This document shows positions 35,790-48,599 of a stretch of DNA of 64,000 nt, piece after piece. The translations under genes were made by a program, and so were the position numbers. Under the pieces are notes generated by a model. That model was given only the letters and a program-made list of their open reading frames with translations, was not told the DNA's origin and did no database searches. The stretch is from Eustoma russellianum (lineage: Eukaryota; Streptophyta; Magnoliopsida; Gentianales; Gentianaceae), in the NCBI GenBank assembly GCA_036186865.1, contig AP025057.1, positions 22,026,277 to 22,090,276 on the forward strand. The letters run 5' to 3'. Every line of letters starts with the position of its first letter. The first letter of the stretch is position 1.

Positions 35790-38700
35790 TCAGCGAGCAA
35801 ATGAAATGTAAGTGCACCAGACGCAGTTAGACCATATCTTGCCAAGGTACGATCTGCCGTATTTGTTTCACGTGGACAATGTTGCAGCGTAGAAGCATTT
35901 AGGCAAAGAAAGCTAGCGGCACGACGTAGATCGCTCTGCAAAGGACCAGTGTAGCGTTCTATATTCATAAGCAAGTCAAAAGCAATTTACAATCGGTCTC
36001 CACAACCAGTCTATCATAATGACCATATAAAACAATAGGCTGTACGTCAATGCCATTAGCTCTGCCCTCAGAGGCGAGGTAGACGGAAGAGAAAAGGTGA
36101 TACCCGAGATAAATTCTCCCAAGTCATTCCGAAGAATGGCACCAGATGCAGAACCTAGCCTTCCACTGAAGCATCAATGTTGAGCTTGAATGACCTGAGG
36201 GGGGTAATTTCCAACGCACAATGCGATGCCGTCTCTGAAGCAAAGTGGGGAAAATCTGCGAGTGACAGATGTGGTAGAGATTGCGAAAATTTCCGCCCTT
36301 TAATGGATAAACACCATGTATATATTTCTCTCTGGCACGTTCAAACATATGGCTATACGAGAAAGAGTTCGCCAAAGCGGATAGATGCATATTCCTTCCA
36401 AATGACCCAGGTAATAAGAGCTGAAGCAGTTGTGCGTAGCTGGCCTATCATCGTAGTAGAAGAAGATGTTTGCCACCATCTAAATGCGATATGCTTGTAT
36501 AGTGGATCTGCGAGGAGATGGCCCGTCTAGTAAACTAGAGATGTCATGCCATAACGACATAATAGAGGGACAGCTGAGGAAGATGTGATCTGGTTATCCG
36601 AGTGATGCTTGCAGAAGACACATTGCGACGGAATGCAGCTTGCCATGCACATAAATTATCCACCAATGGCAATGCTCTTCTCCAAAGTTTCCATAAGAAA
36701 GTTTTTGCTCCTGAAGGCAAAGTTGGCCACCAGATAAAGTGTGGCAATCAAAGTTGAGGAAATGGGCACATAATTGATTATATGCTGACCGAATTGAATA
36801 TTGGCCTTCGCTGTCTGCATTCCAAAAAACACCTTCAGACGTATACCTGCTGATCCATGTAGGTGTGTACACGACAAATTCTTTCCATGTTGGAGAATCG
36901 TATAATAGGGCCGAAACTGTTTCCCTTCTTCCATATTTGCTCTACTGTATTAGCCCAAAGAGTGTTTGAAGTATGATATCTCCACCACAAAAGTCCATCA
37001 TAAGCTTGCTGCAATAAGACTAAATTGCGAATACCTAGGCCTCCATACTCAGTAGAACAACATATAGACTCCCAAGCTCGCCAATGATACCTTCCATTCC
37101 AAGATAATTTGCCATTCGTTCTGAATTTCTTGTATAACACTTTTTGGGAGCTTGGAGCTTGCCATAATATGTAAGGGCAGAGATCCTAGTATATGCCGAA
37201 TGAGAACCAGTCTTCCTGCGAAGGATAGTTTAGAAGCCCAAGAATTCAGTTTGGTATCAAAATGGGCAAGCAAAGGTACAATATGTAGCCCTATTGATGC
37301 CTTTATATAAAAAGGATCCCAATATTTAATGGGCAGCTGGGCTAACCGCATGCCTAGTACTTGCGATGCGCGAGATCCAAAACACTGAACTTACGACAAC
37401 TTGACTCTTATGAAAATTTACTAGCTGGCCCGATGCACGTTGATAATCATCCAAAAGGTACGAAATCGACGCAAATTCCCATCGATCCATTTATAAAGAT
37501 GACCAAATCATCGCAAACCCAAATGTGATATTTGAGGCACTCGACCCGCATTAAAGCCAGCAATCGAACCATTGTGCACCAAAGAATTAGGCCTCGAGAA
37601 AAGCCTTCGACGCAAGTATAAAAAGTAACGAGATAGAGGGTCTCCCTGTTTAACTCCTCTGATACAGGAAAAAATCCTGCTGGTTTTCCGTTAATGAGCA
37701 CCGAACAATGTGTAGCTGACAAGTTATTTAGAATAATCCGAACAAACCTTTCATGAAAGCCCATTTTCAACATGACTTGGCGCAGATAGGACCAGTTTAC
37801 TCTGTCAAAGGCTTTAGCCATATCAATTTGATAAGAACATGACCCCCCGTACTGGCCTGTCCATAACATGAACCATTTCCTGAGCCAACAGTATTTGTTC
37901 CGTAATGTCCTGCCTTTAATAAATCCTGACTACTCTTGGGAGATGAGGGCCGGAAGATATTTCGCCAAGCGTGTAGCAATTAAACGAGTTATGAGCTTGG
38001 CTAAGAAATTTGTCAAGCATATGGACCGATAGTCCGAGAATGTTTGAGGATTCATTACCTTTGTATCAATGTAATAAGCGATGCTGCTACTTGTCGGGAT
38101 GGCGGAACGCCCAAGAATAATTCATGTACTGCTTTATGCACATCATGCTGTATAATCGACGACAAAAACGACAATAAAAAGATCCAGGAAAACCATCTGG
38201 TCCAGCAGCACTCATCGGGCTCAAATCCCACACTGCAGCTTTCACCTCAGAGATCTCCGGTATAGATAGTAATGTGGCGTTGTCGTCTTCTGAGAGTATT
38301 GATGGAATAAAGGACAATATCGAAGGATCAGTATCAACTTCTTCGGCCTGGAACAAACTTGATAAAAACGTATGGCTTCAGCTTCGATATCAGTAGCGGA
38401 AACACATTCTTCCCCATCTGGTGTTAGGATTCTACGGATCATCTGTTTGCGGCGTCTTTCTTTCACTGTTTGATGGAAGAATTGGTGTTGGCATCTCCTT
38501 CTTTTATCCATTTAACATTTGCTTTCTGTTTCCAATATAATCTAACCCGTGCTTGAGCTAAATTTAACTTGGCCATGCTGTGGTGATAGCAGTTCGGGTA
38601 TCGTCCGAAGGAGAAGAATCGTATTCAGCTTCACACCTAAGTGCGTTGTCTCAGCCTCAGCCACTTCATCAAATACATTCCTAAAGACTTCTTTATTCCA

Positions 38701-39539
38701 CCTTCGTATATGTTTCTTAAGTTGGTTCAACTTAAGATAAAAGCCACGCATGCCACCAACAGTAGGGAAAGATGTCCAATGATGAGCAATAAAACTGTCA
38801 AAATCCGCATGAGTGGTCCAAACATCTAGATATCGAAATGCAGCTGCTGTGGGAATGGACGATAATGTACACTCAAGAAGTAAAGGGGCGTGATCAGAAG
38901 TAGCCCTACTAAGATGCTGATATGACACCGATGAGAAAAGTTCATAATAATCTGCAGAACACAGAAAGCGATCCAAACGACGCCATACTCGTCCAAGGCC
39001 TCGCCCATCACTCCATGTAAATGGTGATCTGAAAATCAATGCTTTGAAGCGAACATGCATCAAAAAATCTTTAAAATCCGAAAGTGAACGTAAAGATGGT
39101 GTAGAACGTCCTTTATGTTCGTCTAGGGTTAGAAATGTGTTAAAATCACCTCCAATCAACCATGGGATGTGAAGTGTAGCATGCATTCGAACAAGATCAG
39201 TCCACAGCGGCCTATGCGCTGCCAATGTATGCATTCCATAAACAAATGTAGCCCAAAATGATTCACCCGAAGCCAACCACTTAAAGCATGGAATGATTTT
39301 GCTCACCCGGACGTTCACTTTCTAAAAGCAGCGCTGCACTTTGCCACATAATCCAGATATGTTCATTGCAAGTTGATATTGCATGAGAGAATCCAAATTG
39401 GACGAGATTGTGTTAAAGCTGACAGATTTAATTTGGGCTCTATAATGACCAACACATGCACATGATAACGTCTTGTTAAAGCCAAAACCCTATTAGCTGA
39501 AGTACGGAGTCCTCTAACATTCCACATCAAAATCTTCAT
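35790..39539 (-). pseudogene. LINE ORF2 (EN-RT-zf-RNase H), broken
   Basis: The start MKILMWNVRGLRT at 39539 is the normal opening of plant L1 endonucleases. Next come IPWLIGGDFNTFLTLDEHKG, WSDGRGLGRVWRRLDRFL and SDHAPLLLE (39180-38870). Reverse transcriptase follows: AAGPDGFPGSFY (near 38200), DMAKAFDRVNWSYL (near 37820), VKQGDPLS in a shifted frame (near 37645), and HIWVCDDLVIFING at the active site (near 37510), where VCDD replaces the usual F/YADD. LPIKYWD and WASKLSFAGRLVLIR follow, then zf-RVT (36870-36550) and an RNase H (VRWKLPPSG near 36240; LQHCPRETN near 35890). About eight frame breaks. It would nick DNA and reverse-transcribe the LINE RNA. Confidence 0.85.
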
Positions 39540-39899
39540 TGATCAGATAGTACATCAAATGAGTTAGAGAGTGCAGCCCTAGAACGAGTAAGCGGAGGTG
39601 ATAAAGGATTTACCAACCTATTATGACGTCGTAATAGTCTCAGTGGAGCTTGAAAAGCCCTTGCCTCAGCAGACACAGAGGTGTTAAATTAAGACGTTCT
39701 GCGATGTAAGGTCAATGACCGCAGCCTGAATTAAGTTAGCAGTATATTCAATGATATCATCATCTGTAGGGTTGATAGGAATATCACGTTGAGACCATCA
39801 ATCTCAACTTCACTATCGGAACAAGTGTAGACTGCTGAATTCCCTGGTAATTCTGCCAAGAAACAATCATCTATACCTCGGAGTCGTGCCAAATTTGGC

Positions 39900-40824
39900 G
39901 ATGAAGAAATGGCTGATGCTGGGTCATAATGCTGAAAAGAGATCCGGCGATTGTATCAAAGGGGAAGGAGGATGAACCTGAGTGGAAGTATTGCCCTCAG
40001 TCCGCGCTATTTTTTAGGGGTCCAACGTTTGGGTGCTGTTTCTTTCAAATTCGGTGGATGTGTGGGCTTAGCTTGAGGAGGATCAACTGGTGCAGTATCT
40101 TTACCACAATCAGCAGTCTTGTGTCCCAATCGAAAACAAGTGGTGCAATAAGCAGGTAAATCTTCATAGACAACTGGCTGTGTAATAGTACGAGAGGACA
40201 CTTGTATATGAACACGAGATGGAAGGTCTTGTGAGATATCTATTTCAACACAAATGTGCTGTTGAAGGACATAAAACTGAGTGTTGCAGCATCAAGTTTC
40301 ATTGGAGTACCCAGCATTCGTCCAATTTGAAAAAGTGCGTCCTTTTGATAAAAGTGCACTGGCAATCCTGGCAGTGTGACCCAAATTGGAACAATTGGCA
40401 CTTCAACATTGGGATCAAAGTCTGGCGTCCATTTAGTCACTCGCATGTATTTCCCTGCTATAGTCCAACTTTGGCGAGCAAAACATCGCAGATAATCTGC
40501 TTCCTGATCAAAGTGAAGTAATATATGCATGGAGTCCAAAAGTCCAATCTTTAGATTACCTGTAAAACCAATGCGGTCCATACTTGCACGAATGGTTGAT
40601 AATGTAGGTCGGCCATACCAAAAGGATCCAACCAGAGAATGACGATACGGCGCTGCCAATGTTGCGATTTCATCATCCGAAAATTGTATCATTGGATAGC
40701 CTTTGTAGCGATGTATCGGTTTGTCTGTGATCTGCAATGATGTTTTAGAGAAAAAGGAGGCATACGATTTTTTCGCAGATACAGGCGGCGGCGCAGAAGG
40801 AAGAACCGATGCAGTAGTATCCAT
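39900..40824 (-). pseudogene. LINE ORF1 (DUF4283-like RNA-binding protein), one frameshift
   Basis: From MDTTASVLPSAPPPVSAKKS (40824) the frame runs through GFTGNLKIGLLDSMHILLHF and TKWTPDFDPNVEVPIVPIWV, the pattern of the plant LINE ORF1 domain annotated as DUF4283. It stops at 40240 after a frameshift near 40250. Another frame resumes with SSRTITQPVVYEDLPAYCTT and a zinc knuckle CTTCFRLGHKTADC (near 40130), ending at 40007. ORF1 proteins coat LINE RNA. The gap to ORF2 (about 470 bp) shows no further conserved text. Confidence 0.75.
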
Positions 40825-40941
40825 GGTAACCGGAACAGGAGATGAATGAGATGTAGATGACAGCGCGGCCGCCGATCGGAGGAGCTGCGGTAGAGGTTGC
40901 CGTCGAGTCGCAGCCGAAATCGCCAGAGCGTTTCTGCATAT

Positions 40942-40991
<50 letters not shown>
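40942..40991. repeat. CA/TA compound microsatellite at the LINE 5' end
   Basis: About ten CA units followed by about fifteen TA units, directly upstream of the LINE leader. It hides the LINE/LTR junction. Confidence 0.9.
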
Positions 40992-40993
<2 letters not shown>

Positions 40994-40999
40994 ACATAC

Positions 41000-42098
41000 A
41001 TATTTTATAATATGTATATGTACGTGTATATATATAATGTATATACATGTATATAGCATACGTGTGTATGTGTATATAGTGTATATATGTATATACTTAT
41101 TACTCAAACATAGATCTATACTTTCTTAAGAAGAAATCTTGAACATACTACATGATGATCCAACTTTGATATGAACATAAATACTTAGTATTTGTAACAC
41201 CATGAAGGATCTAGGAAGAGTACTTGCCTTGGTTCACTTTTCTTACACCTAGATGATGATTCCTTCTCTTGGTTTGGAAAAGAGTTTCTTCTTCCTTCCT
41301 ATGTGTACACGGTTTTGGGGTCCAAAAGGAGGCTTAGTGAGCAACTTATGAAACTAATTATATGGAAGAATCAAACTTAAACTTCATAAGTTCTTACCTT
41401 GATTGTCTTTGATTCTAGATGCTACAACTTTCTTGAATCTTTCTTAGTTGATGGAGAGTTCATGGGCTTGATTTGAGTGATGTTGGTGTGAAAAAAGGAG
41501 AAGAAAATCTTCTCCTTGTTGAAGGTGGAATTTTCGGTCAATGTAGAGGGTAAAAGGGGGTTGGAGTGTTCTTGAGTTGTTTTTCCTTGGAGATAGAATG
41601 AAAATGGTTACTTGAAGATGTAATTATGTGAGGGTTCAAAGAAAAGTTATTTTCCTACTTTCTCCTAAGGGGGCCGGTCAAAGAGTGGGGAGAATGGGGT
41701 GGGAGACAAGCTTTTGACAAGCATGGGGTGGAGGGATGGGTCAGGATAAGATTCTTGAGCATGCATATTTGTTTATGTAAACTTTACTAAAATGTAAGAC
41801 AAGTTGTCTCACATTTATTTTTCCTTTTTCTTTTCTTTTACTTCATGTATATATTTGTTTTCCTTTTTATTAGTATAAAATTGTTGTGCCATGTATTTCT
41901 TTTTGATTTAATTTATCCTAATAGTTTAAGTTGTTACTAACTAATTTAATTTGGGTTTTTATTGTATAGACTCAACCGTTGGTGATATATTTGCTACTGT
42001 ATTGGTATACAAGACAAGTTTTATGAATCGTACACCTATGAAGTTATATTTACGGTATTGGAAGTCGTTACGACATAACAATTTTCCGGGCTGTAACA
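41000..42098 (-). repeat. 5' LTR of G2, right part
   Basis: The LTR continues after the LINE and ends at CGGGCTGTAACA, the reverse complement of the LTR start TGTTACAGCCCG. G1 ends similarly (CGGGTTGCAACA at 13920). Text such as GGGGGCCGGTCAAAGAG and GTAAGACAAGTTGTCTCACA is non-coding. The sequence right of 42098 is pol of Sirevirus B. Confidence 0.8.
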
Positions 42099-43703
42099 AC
42101 TATGTTCACCCTCATCTTGTTCAAATGTTTCATTTGTATGAACATTATCATATGTAATTGGATCATTAGTTTTATTATCTTCCAATTGTAAAATTTCTTC
42201 ATTTATTTCATCTAAGGGTTCATGCATGACTTGTTCAGGGGGAGTTGGTTCTAGATGATCAAGTACAGGCTCAAATAATACATCATCATCATCAAACATA
42301 TTTTCAACATTATTTTCTTGTTTATGTTAAGCTTTATCACTAACTTCAAAACATGCATTTTCATTGAATTTCACATGTATGGATTCAATTATCTTTCTAG
42401 ATGCAGAATTGTAACACCTATATGCACTTGAGTTAGTTGAATAACCAACAAATATGCATTCAATAGACTCTTGTTCAAACTTTTCTAGATTATCTTTAGT
42501 ATTGAGTACAAAACATTTACATCCAAATACTCTAAGATAATCTACCTTAGGTTGTCTATTGTTTAACAATTCATAAGGTGTTTTATTCAATTTCTTTCTA
42601 ATAGAAAGCCTATTTATTATAACATGCAAAACTAACAGCTTTAGCCCATAAATATTTTGGTACTTTATTCACATAACATTGTTCTAGCAATTTATTGAAT
42701 TGTTCTATTTTTATGTTCAACAACTCCATTGAGTTGTGGTGTTCTAGGTGGTAAGAATTCATGTTTATTCCATGTAATTCGCAAAACTTGACTATTTCTT
42801 TGTTTTTAAATTCTCCGCCTTTATCACTCCTAAATCTTTTAACATTTTATTCATAAAGATTTTTGAGTTGCTTGATAAGAGTTTCGATTGTCAATGGAGC
42901 ATCGTCTTTGTGTTAAGAACAATGTCCATGTGTATCGTGAGTAATCATCTACTATGACACACACATAGTAGTGTCCACCTAGACTTCTTGTCCTACTTGG
43001 ACCAAATAAGTCTAAGTGAAGCGATTCTAGTACATGACTAGTACTCACTTCATGCTTTGGTTTTAATGTTTCTTTAGTATGTTTTCCTTTAATGCATGTT
43101 TCATAAATTTGAAAATTATGTAAGTCTAACTTAGGCATGCCTCTTATTGAATTCTTCTTAGATAACTTTTCAATAGTGGAAATTCATGTATGGCCTAGTC
43201 GTCTATGCCATAAGTTCACATCTAAGTCATGTGATATCAAACACTTAACCTTGGCATCTAACATATTATTTAGTGATAGTGTGTAAATGTTACCATCTCT
43301 ATTTCCTTTTAATACAATTTCTCCTTTTTCATTTATTATATCACATGAATTGGGAAGAAAAGAAACATTATAACCACAAACTATAAGTTGAGAAATACTT
43401 AATAAATTATAAGAAAGATTACTTACTAACAACACATTTCGTATTTGAAATATGTTAGGGTCCCCAATTGTTCCTTTTCCAACAACTTGTCATTTGTTGT
43501 TGTCACCGAATATCACCTTTCCTCTATTCTCAATATGTTCCAACTCGGTGAATAGTTTGGGGTTGCCCGTCATATGCCTTGAACATCCACTATCTAAAAA
43601 CCATTTAGTTTTTAAATTCTTTGACTTTGCCTCCTTCTTGCATTCCTTGCGATTTTCCTACAATGGAGACAAAGTTTTAGGTATCCTTTATTTGGGTCCT
43701 TGA
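42099..43703 (-). pseudogene. pol of Sirevirus B (PR remnant and INT only)
   Basis: CSRHMTGNPKLFTELEH (near 43590) is the protease tail. LLVSNLSYNLLSISQL and NLWHRRLGHT (43436-43184) are the GAG-pre-integrase region. ESLHLDLFGPSRTRSLGGHY and CVIVDDYSRYTWTLFL (43040-42910) belong to the integrase core, followed by a frameshift. KTPYELLNNRQPKVDYLRVF and IFVGYST (42580-42440) mark the integrase C-terminus. The acidic linker before reverse transcriptase (FDDDDVLFEPVLDHLEP) ends at the G2 junction; the last residues of that open frame come from G2 LTR sequence. Confidence 0.8.
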
Positions 43704-43709
43704 ATGTTA

Positions 43710-45738
43710 GGGGCGCCATCCTTGTTTAAATATCCCTTAGGTATCCAAACTTGGACATACCTTCTAGGCACATATTTGACATTATTATAAGTTGAATGAT
43801 ACAAAGAATTTTCATGTAATTATCCATTTTATTTAAAAGATGATGCATGGTTATTAATGTTATACCTTGGTTGATAATAACTATGTCTTGGCCGATTTCG
43901 ATAGTGTGTATAAGGCATATGATTTTGTTTTTGAATGGTGCTATGTATGTGTGTTCATATGCATTTCTATAAGTCTTATATGAATATTGCCTATATTTAG
44001 GTTCAGAATAATTTGGATGCATTTTATTATGTCTAGTTGCATTGTTATACATATAGGCATAATTTCTAGGTTGTCTAGATGCAAAATTTTGCCTATTATA
44101 ATGTTGATATGTGTGTGCTTTTGTGGGTGCATGTTGTATTTTTGCCTTAGAATAAACAGAAGGAGTAGAAGAAGATGTAGCAGGCAAAGTGATTTCGTTG
44201 TATTGTATGACAGTTTCGTACTAGATGAAATAAACTTAGACTTTTTATGTACTTTGGCATTTTCTTCTTTATGTCCTAATCCAGTTTTATCGTTTCCATA
44301 TTTTTGAGATGATATAAGTGTATCTAACATGTTTGTACCAGATTTAAATTGTTCTAGCATTTTTTCTAAGTTTAGTTTATTAGATTTAAGTTGTACTATC
44401 TCATTTTCACAACTTTCTAACTTAGACTTCAACAACTATTTTCAGTATTTAATTTTTGTTTATTTTTCTTATATGATTCAATTTTAATCTCTAAAGAATC
44501 AAGAGTATTAGTAGACTCTTGTTTAAAAGATTCTAATTGATTGGAAAACTCCAAGTTGGACGTCTTCAACTTGTCGTTTTCTTCAATTAGTTTCTTCTTT
44601 TCTTTAGAGAGCCTTTTACAGTGAGCATGCATCCTTAAAAATTCTTCATACATTTCATCGAATGACATTTCATTATCAGAATCTTCATCAGATGAAGAAC
44701 TTACCTTATTGGATACAAAGCAGACTTGAGCTTCCATAGTGTCGGATTCTGAGTCGGACGAGTCGCTCCACGTGCTCGCCTTCATTGCTCGTTTGCCTTT
44801 CCTTAAATTGGTCTCCTTTGCCTTTGATTTTTGCATCTCCTTGTCTTGTTTATTGTTATTATTATTGTTGTTGTTGGCTTTTTCTTTGTCTGACAATTAT
44901 AAGAGATGTGTCCTTTTTGACTATATTTGTAACACTTTAACTCTTTATTATACCAGTTGTTGTTATTAGAGTTATTTTTCTTAGGTTGAGAAGAAGAAGA
45001 AGAAGAAGAAGATCGTTGTCTATTCCTATTAGGCCGTTTGAAAAACTTTCTAAGTTTTCTAGCTATCAATATTAAGTCATCGTATATTCATTATCACTAT
45101 TACTATCATCATTATTTGCATGTGATTCAGTTGATTTGAAAGCAATAGACTTACTGGATGATTTAGATGATTCGGACTTTCGTTGGTTCAGTTTTACCTC
45201 GTAAACTCTAAGTGAACCGATCAATTCATCCATCTTAGTGATTGACTTTGTCTCTTCGATTGTTGTTACCTTAGGATCCCATTCAGCAGGAAGGCTTTGC
45301 AATACCTTTTGAACCTTCTCATTGTTGATAAATGATTTGCCTGAAACTTCAAGGGCAATTGAAAATGTTAGTAATCCTCAAATCCATAGATGTTATGTAT
45401 TCGTTTGGCAACATTTTGAAAGATTCAAAGCTCAGACATAGCCATGTTTATTTTTGACTCTTTTACCCCGCTAGTACCCTTCACTGCTTTAATTCTAATG
45501 ATTTCTAATGTCGTATGCACTTGTGCAATTTGACACATTGTCCTGCTTCAGAGGGTTGTTAGTCCATTTAACAGTAATTGCATAGCCCTTAGCATTCATG
45601 GACATTTTCTATTTATCTTCGGAAGACCATTCGCTTTTATATTTTTATACTTCCTGTGTGACTCCACTAACTTATACAATTTTCATTGGAATGTATGACT
45701 CATCTTCAACTATAGACCATAAATTGATGTCTATAGCC
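43710..45738 (-). pseudogene. gag of Sirevirus B, broken
   Basis: It opens MAIDINLWSIVEDE at 45738, close to the start of C gag. The N-terminal half has stops. LQSLPAEWDPKVTTIEETKS (45300) is the conserved Gag motif. A serine run and an asparagine run (coded by AAG/ATT-type repeats near 45000 and 44860) flank a zinc knuckle CYKYSQKGHISYNC, in which the second cysteine is tyrosine. A long coiled coil follows (KRLSKEKKKLIEENDKLKTS and on to about 44300), then an asparagine- and tyrosine-rich tail in shifted frames. Non-functional. Confidence 0.75.
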
Positions 45739-45956
45739 ATTAAGAATAGCCTTATTCTTAGTTTCCAATGAACAAAATTATTACCATCCAAAGAGAAGGA
45801 CGTTTGTGTGGACTACCTTTCAACTCACCTTTGTGAGAAACTTGGTCATTGTATGTACCTTTGTTTGAGAGTGCAGACTACAAAGAGTTATTGTTTCTTC
45901 GCCTTGTTTGTTTTGTTCGGTGTGTTGAATCTTGCTTCTTTGAGTGGTGTCGACCT

Positions 45957-45969
45957 CGCTCTGATACCA
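45957..45969 (-). other. Primer-binding site of Sirevirus B (tRNA-iMet)
   Basis: TGGTATCAGAGCG on the minus strand, two bases after the LTR end CCAATA. It fixes the orientation and the left end of the 5' LTR. Confidence 0.9.
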
Positions 45970-45972
45970 ATT

Positions 45973-48599
45973 ATTGGACCGTGCCACCAGCAATAAAACC
46001 ACTAGAGAGGGGTGAATAGTGGTAAGCTGAAATTACACTACTACCCTTGATAAAAATATCCTTTGAAAACAGAATCGAGAATACCTCAGATTCAGAACCC
46101 ATTTTGAAAAATATTCAAACATCCTTGTACACAAGTCCAAAATTATGAAAATTTTCATAACCTAACTTCAATGTGTTGAAAAGATTCTATCCAAAAATCA
46201 GACAACCCAAAAATCAGCCAAAAATAAGATCGTTTGACCCTTCAAATAATAAAACCAATTCAGATGGTCAATCTGGACAAAAATTGGACAGAATGTTGCT
46301 GAAATTAAAAAAGTGTTTATCTTTGAATACTTAACCAAAAAGGTTGATTCTTTATGTAAAAACACTCCTTAGGATGTCTAGATTATGTTTCCAAAATACC
46401 TTGACCTTAAACGATTCTTGATTAAAACAGAATTTAAGTTTTCTCAAAACTGGTCAGGTTGCAGCTAGATTGGAGAGCAGTTACTCTGCAAAGACGAAAG
46501 ACTAACTTTTCCTTGCTCAAATCAAGTGATTCTTGTTTCCAATGGAAGTCTAACAGTCTGAACTATAATTCACCAAAAAATCACGAATTTTGAAAGTGTT
46601 TAGCTATTTTTTCAAAACGTGATAAATTGTGTGAAATAGCAGTTTGAAAAACGGGCAGAATGCCGAAATATAGAATAAGAAAGAACACCAAGAATTTATC
46701 CTGGTTTGGTCAATGTGACCTACTCCAGTACCAAGAACACCTTTCCTTGGATTTCACTATGGTATGAACCAAATTAGTAATAAGAACCAAGCATGATCCT
46801 TGGGTTAAACACCAACCCCTATCCAAGACCTGGATGAACACCTTTTATGCAACACTTAGTTGCAATACCTCTACCACCTATTGATGTAGCCCTTATAGAA
46901 TTGGCTAATCAATCTTATAAATGAAGCTCAAGTGGCTTGTAGCTCTCTAAAAAATACAACAGAACTCTTGGCTACAAAGAATGGAAACAAAGAATGAAAA
47001 GAACAAGATAGCTAGACAAATCAACTAATGCTTTTAAGTGAGCTTCAAGTGTGTTCTTCTCCTTCACCTTTGCCATTCTATTTATAGTGTGAGTTAAGCC
47101 TTGTAGATAAGAACTTCCAATGTGTCACCATCTACATCATCAATGCTTAAGTGTTCTTCACATTATTGGTTGGCCCCACCTAATCACCTTGTTACAATGG
47201 CAAAATGAAGCAACACATTGGTCCACTTGGATATATTTTTGACTGTTTTTTGCCACCTTGAAATAGTAAATAAAATGTGAAGATAAAGTAGTAGGATAAT
47301 AGCCATAACAACTCCACTATCACCTCAACTCCTTGGCAAGATAATAGCCATGTGGGAGTTGAAAAATTCAAACTAAAAATCAGCTCCAAAGACCATGTAG
47401 TAGCAGTTGGCTACCTTTGAATTTTCCTAGTTGGGAACTTTTGCCAACTAGCTTCTTTTTGGTTGGTCCACTTGTCACCAAGCTATAAAATGAATTACAC
47501 ATCATCTCCTGCTGAATATACACGTTTTTCAATACATATATATGTATATCAACTCAGATTTTTGAAGAAGAAATCAACAAATAATAGTTGACAAGATTAT
47601 GTCAACATATAACACCAAATTCCCATTATTTCTTCTTGTATGTTGTGATCATTTTCACACCTTGAACACCTTTAAATTCTCTGAAATATGATGATAAATA
47701 TACTCCAATAACATATAGAAGAGACTATTCAAGAAAAAAATAGAATGTGACATCACAACTCGTCACATATCCCACTATCGTCGATAATATCATCATTTGA
47801 GAAAAACAATACAAAACCACCATATAACCTTCAAGATAATCATAACTCAACTCCAGAATAAAAATAAGAATATACTCAAGAGATTCCTTGAGTGAAAATA
47901 CCAAAAATACTCTCAAGAGTAAAATGACCAAAATGCCCCTAGTGAGAGAAAACTCCAGAAACGACCCCGAAGGTCAGAAATAAATATAATAACACCTTTG
48001 TCATGATAAATAAGATGAGAATAAGTCCTTGAAGTATTTCCACCATATCATGTTCCTACAAAACTCAAAATACCAATTTTGTCCTTTTTGGTAAGTTGTA
48101 GAAACTTCCAAGGCACGTTAGTCACAAGTTACTTATAACCGTCAAAAACACATAATATCAACATAATGAACATATATAAATCACGTAAAAATAAAAACAA
48201 CCACTTTATCACATTTTAGAAAAATATTTATAAAAACCCTAGACATCGATCAATCGAAGTGCCTCAGCTTCAAAGATCGATGTCTCACAGTAAGTTTCAG
48301 AGTTTGTCTCTGACCTACATCAATCGATCAAAGTGAGGGTTCGATGTATACATTGATCGATCGATGTGTCTCAGGTTTAGAGATCGATGTCTCACAGTAA
48401 GGTCTTGAACTTTCTCTGCCTTGCATAGATCGATCAATGTGAGGGATCGAAGTACATCGATCAATCGAAGTGCAACAACCTGAGAGATATATGTCATTTT
48501 TCTCAACTTTTAATGACATATAACACCATGTATGATATTTTTATGCATTCACCACTTAAAATCATGACTTTGAAAATTATCCAAACATATTTCTCAACA
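45973..48599 (-). repeat. 5' LTR of Sirevirus B
   Basis: About 2.6 kb. The right end TTCTCAACA is the complement of the LTR start TGTTGAGAA. Its parts match the three pieces of B' at 170-757, 8408-8769 and 13921-14857 in order, which shows that those pieces were once one LTR. An ATCGATC block lies at 48243-48495. No gene is present. Confidence 0.8.
48243..48495. repeat. ATCGATC-rich block in LTR B
   Basis: ACATCGATCAATCGAAGTGC, ACATTGATCGATCGATGTGT and ATAGATCGATCAATGTGAGG occur with GAGATCGATGTCTCACAGTA at a spacing of about 60-100 bp. The equivalent block in B' is at 14481-14700. The words match those of Sirevirus A, although the rest of the LTRs does not. Confidence 0.8.

Larger units (their letters stand above)
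35086..40935 (-). mobile_element. Plant L1-type LINE, near full length
   Basis: Read right to left: a short 5' leader, ORF1 (from 40824), ORF2 (from 39539: endonuclease, reverse transcriptase, zf-RVT, RNase H), a 3' UTR with two stem-loops, AATAAA (complement at 35110-35115), and a tail that merges with TA repeats. The order and the RNase H at the end fit plant L1 elements. It lies in the G2 LTR. Exact ends and the target duplication cannot be separated from the surrounding TA and CA repeats. Frames carry several stops and shifts, so it is probably inactive but not very old. Confidence 0.85.
27442..42098 (-). mobile_element. Tekay-type chromovirus G2 (Ty3/gypsy), truncated, with nested LINE
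   Basis: Read right to left: 5' LTR (42098-41000 and 35085-32277, split by a LINE), tRNA-Met primer site, gag, protease, reverse transcriptase, RNase H, integrase, and the start of a chromodomain-like tail. Reverse transcriptase before integrase defines Ty3/gypsy. The long LTR beginning TGTTACAGCCCGG and the TGGTATCAGAGC primer suit the Tekay/Del clade. The right end lies in pol of Sirevirus B. The 3' end, including the 3' LTR, is lost at 27441. Confidence 0.85.
42099..48599 (-). mobile_element. Sirevirus B (Ty1/copia), truncated by G2
   Basis: Read right to left: 5' LTR (48599-45973), primer site, gag, protease region, integrase, then a cut at 42098 where G2 inserted. Reverse transcriptase, RNase H and the 3' LTR should lie left of G2 but are missing, lost with the deletion that ends at 27441. 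The Gag is closely similar in type to that of element C. The element sits in a type-E LTR, whose text resumes at 48600. Confidence 0.8.

Noticed and set aside
42036..42098. C-terminal end CYSPENCYVVTTSN of the frame starting at 42299
   Set aside because: It is encoded by the start of the G2 LTR (TGTTACAGCCCGG), not by Sirevirus B.
43452..44307. Plus-strand open frames inside Sirevirus B
   Set aside because: They are the complement of gag and protease segments read on the minus strand and have no similarity of their own.
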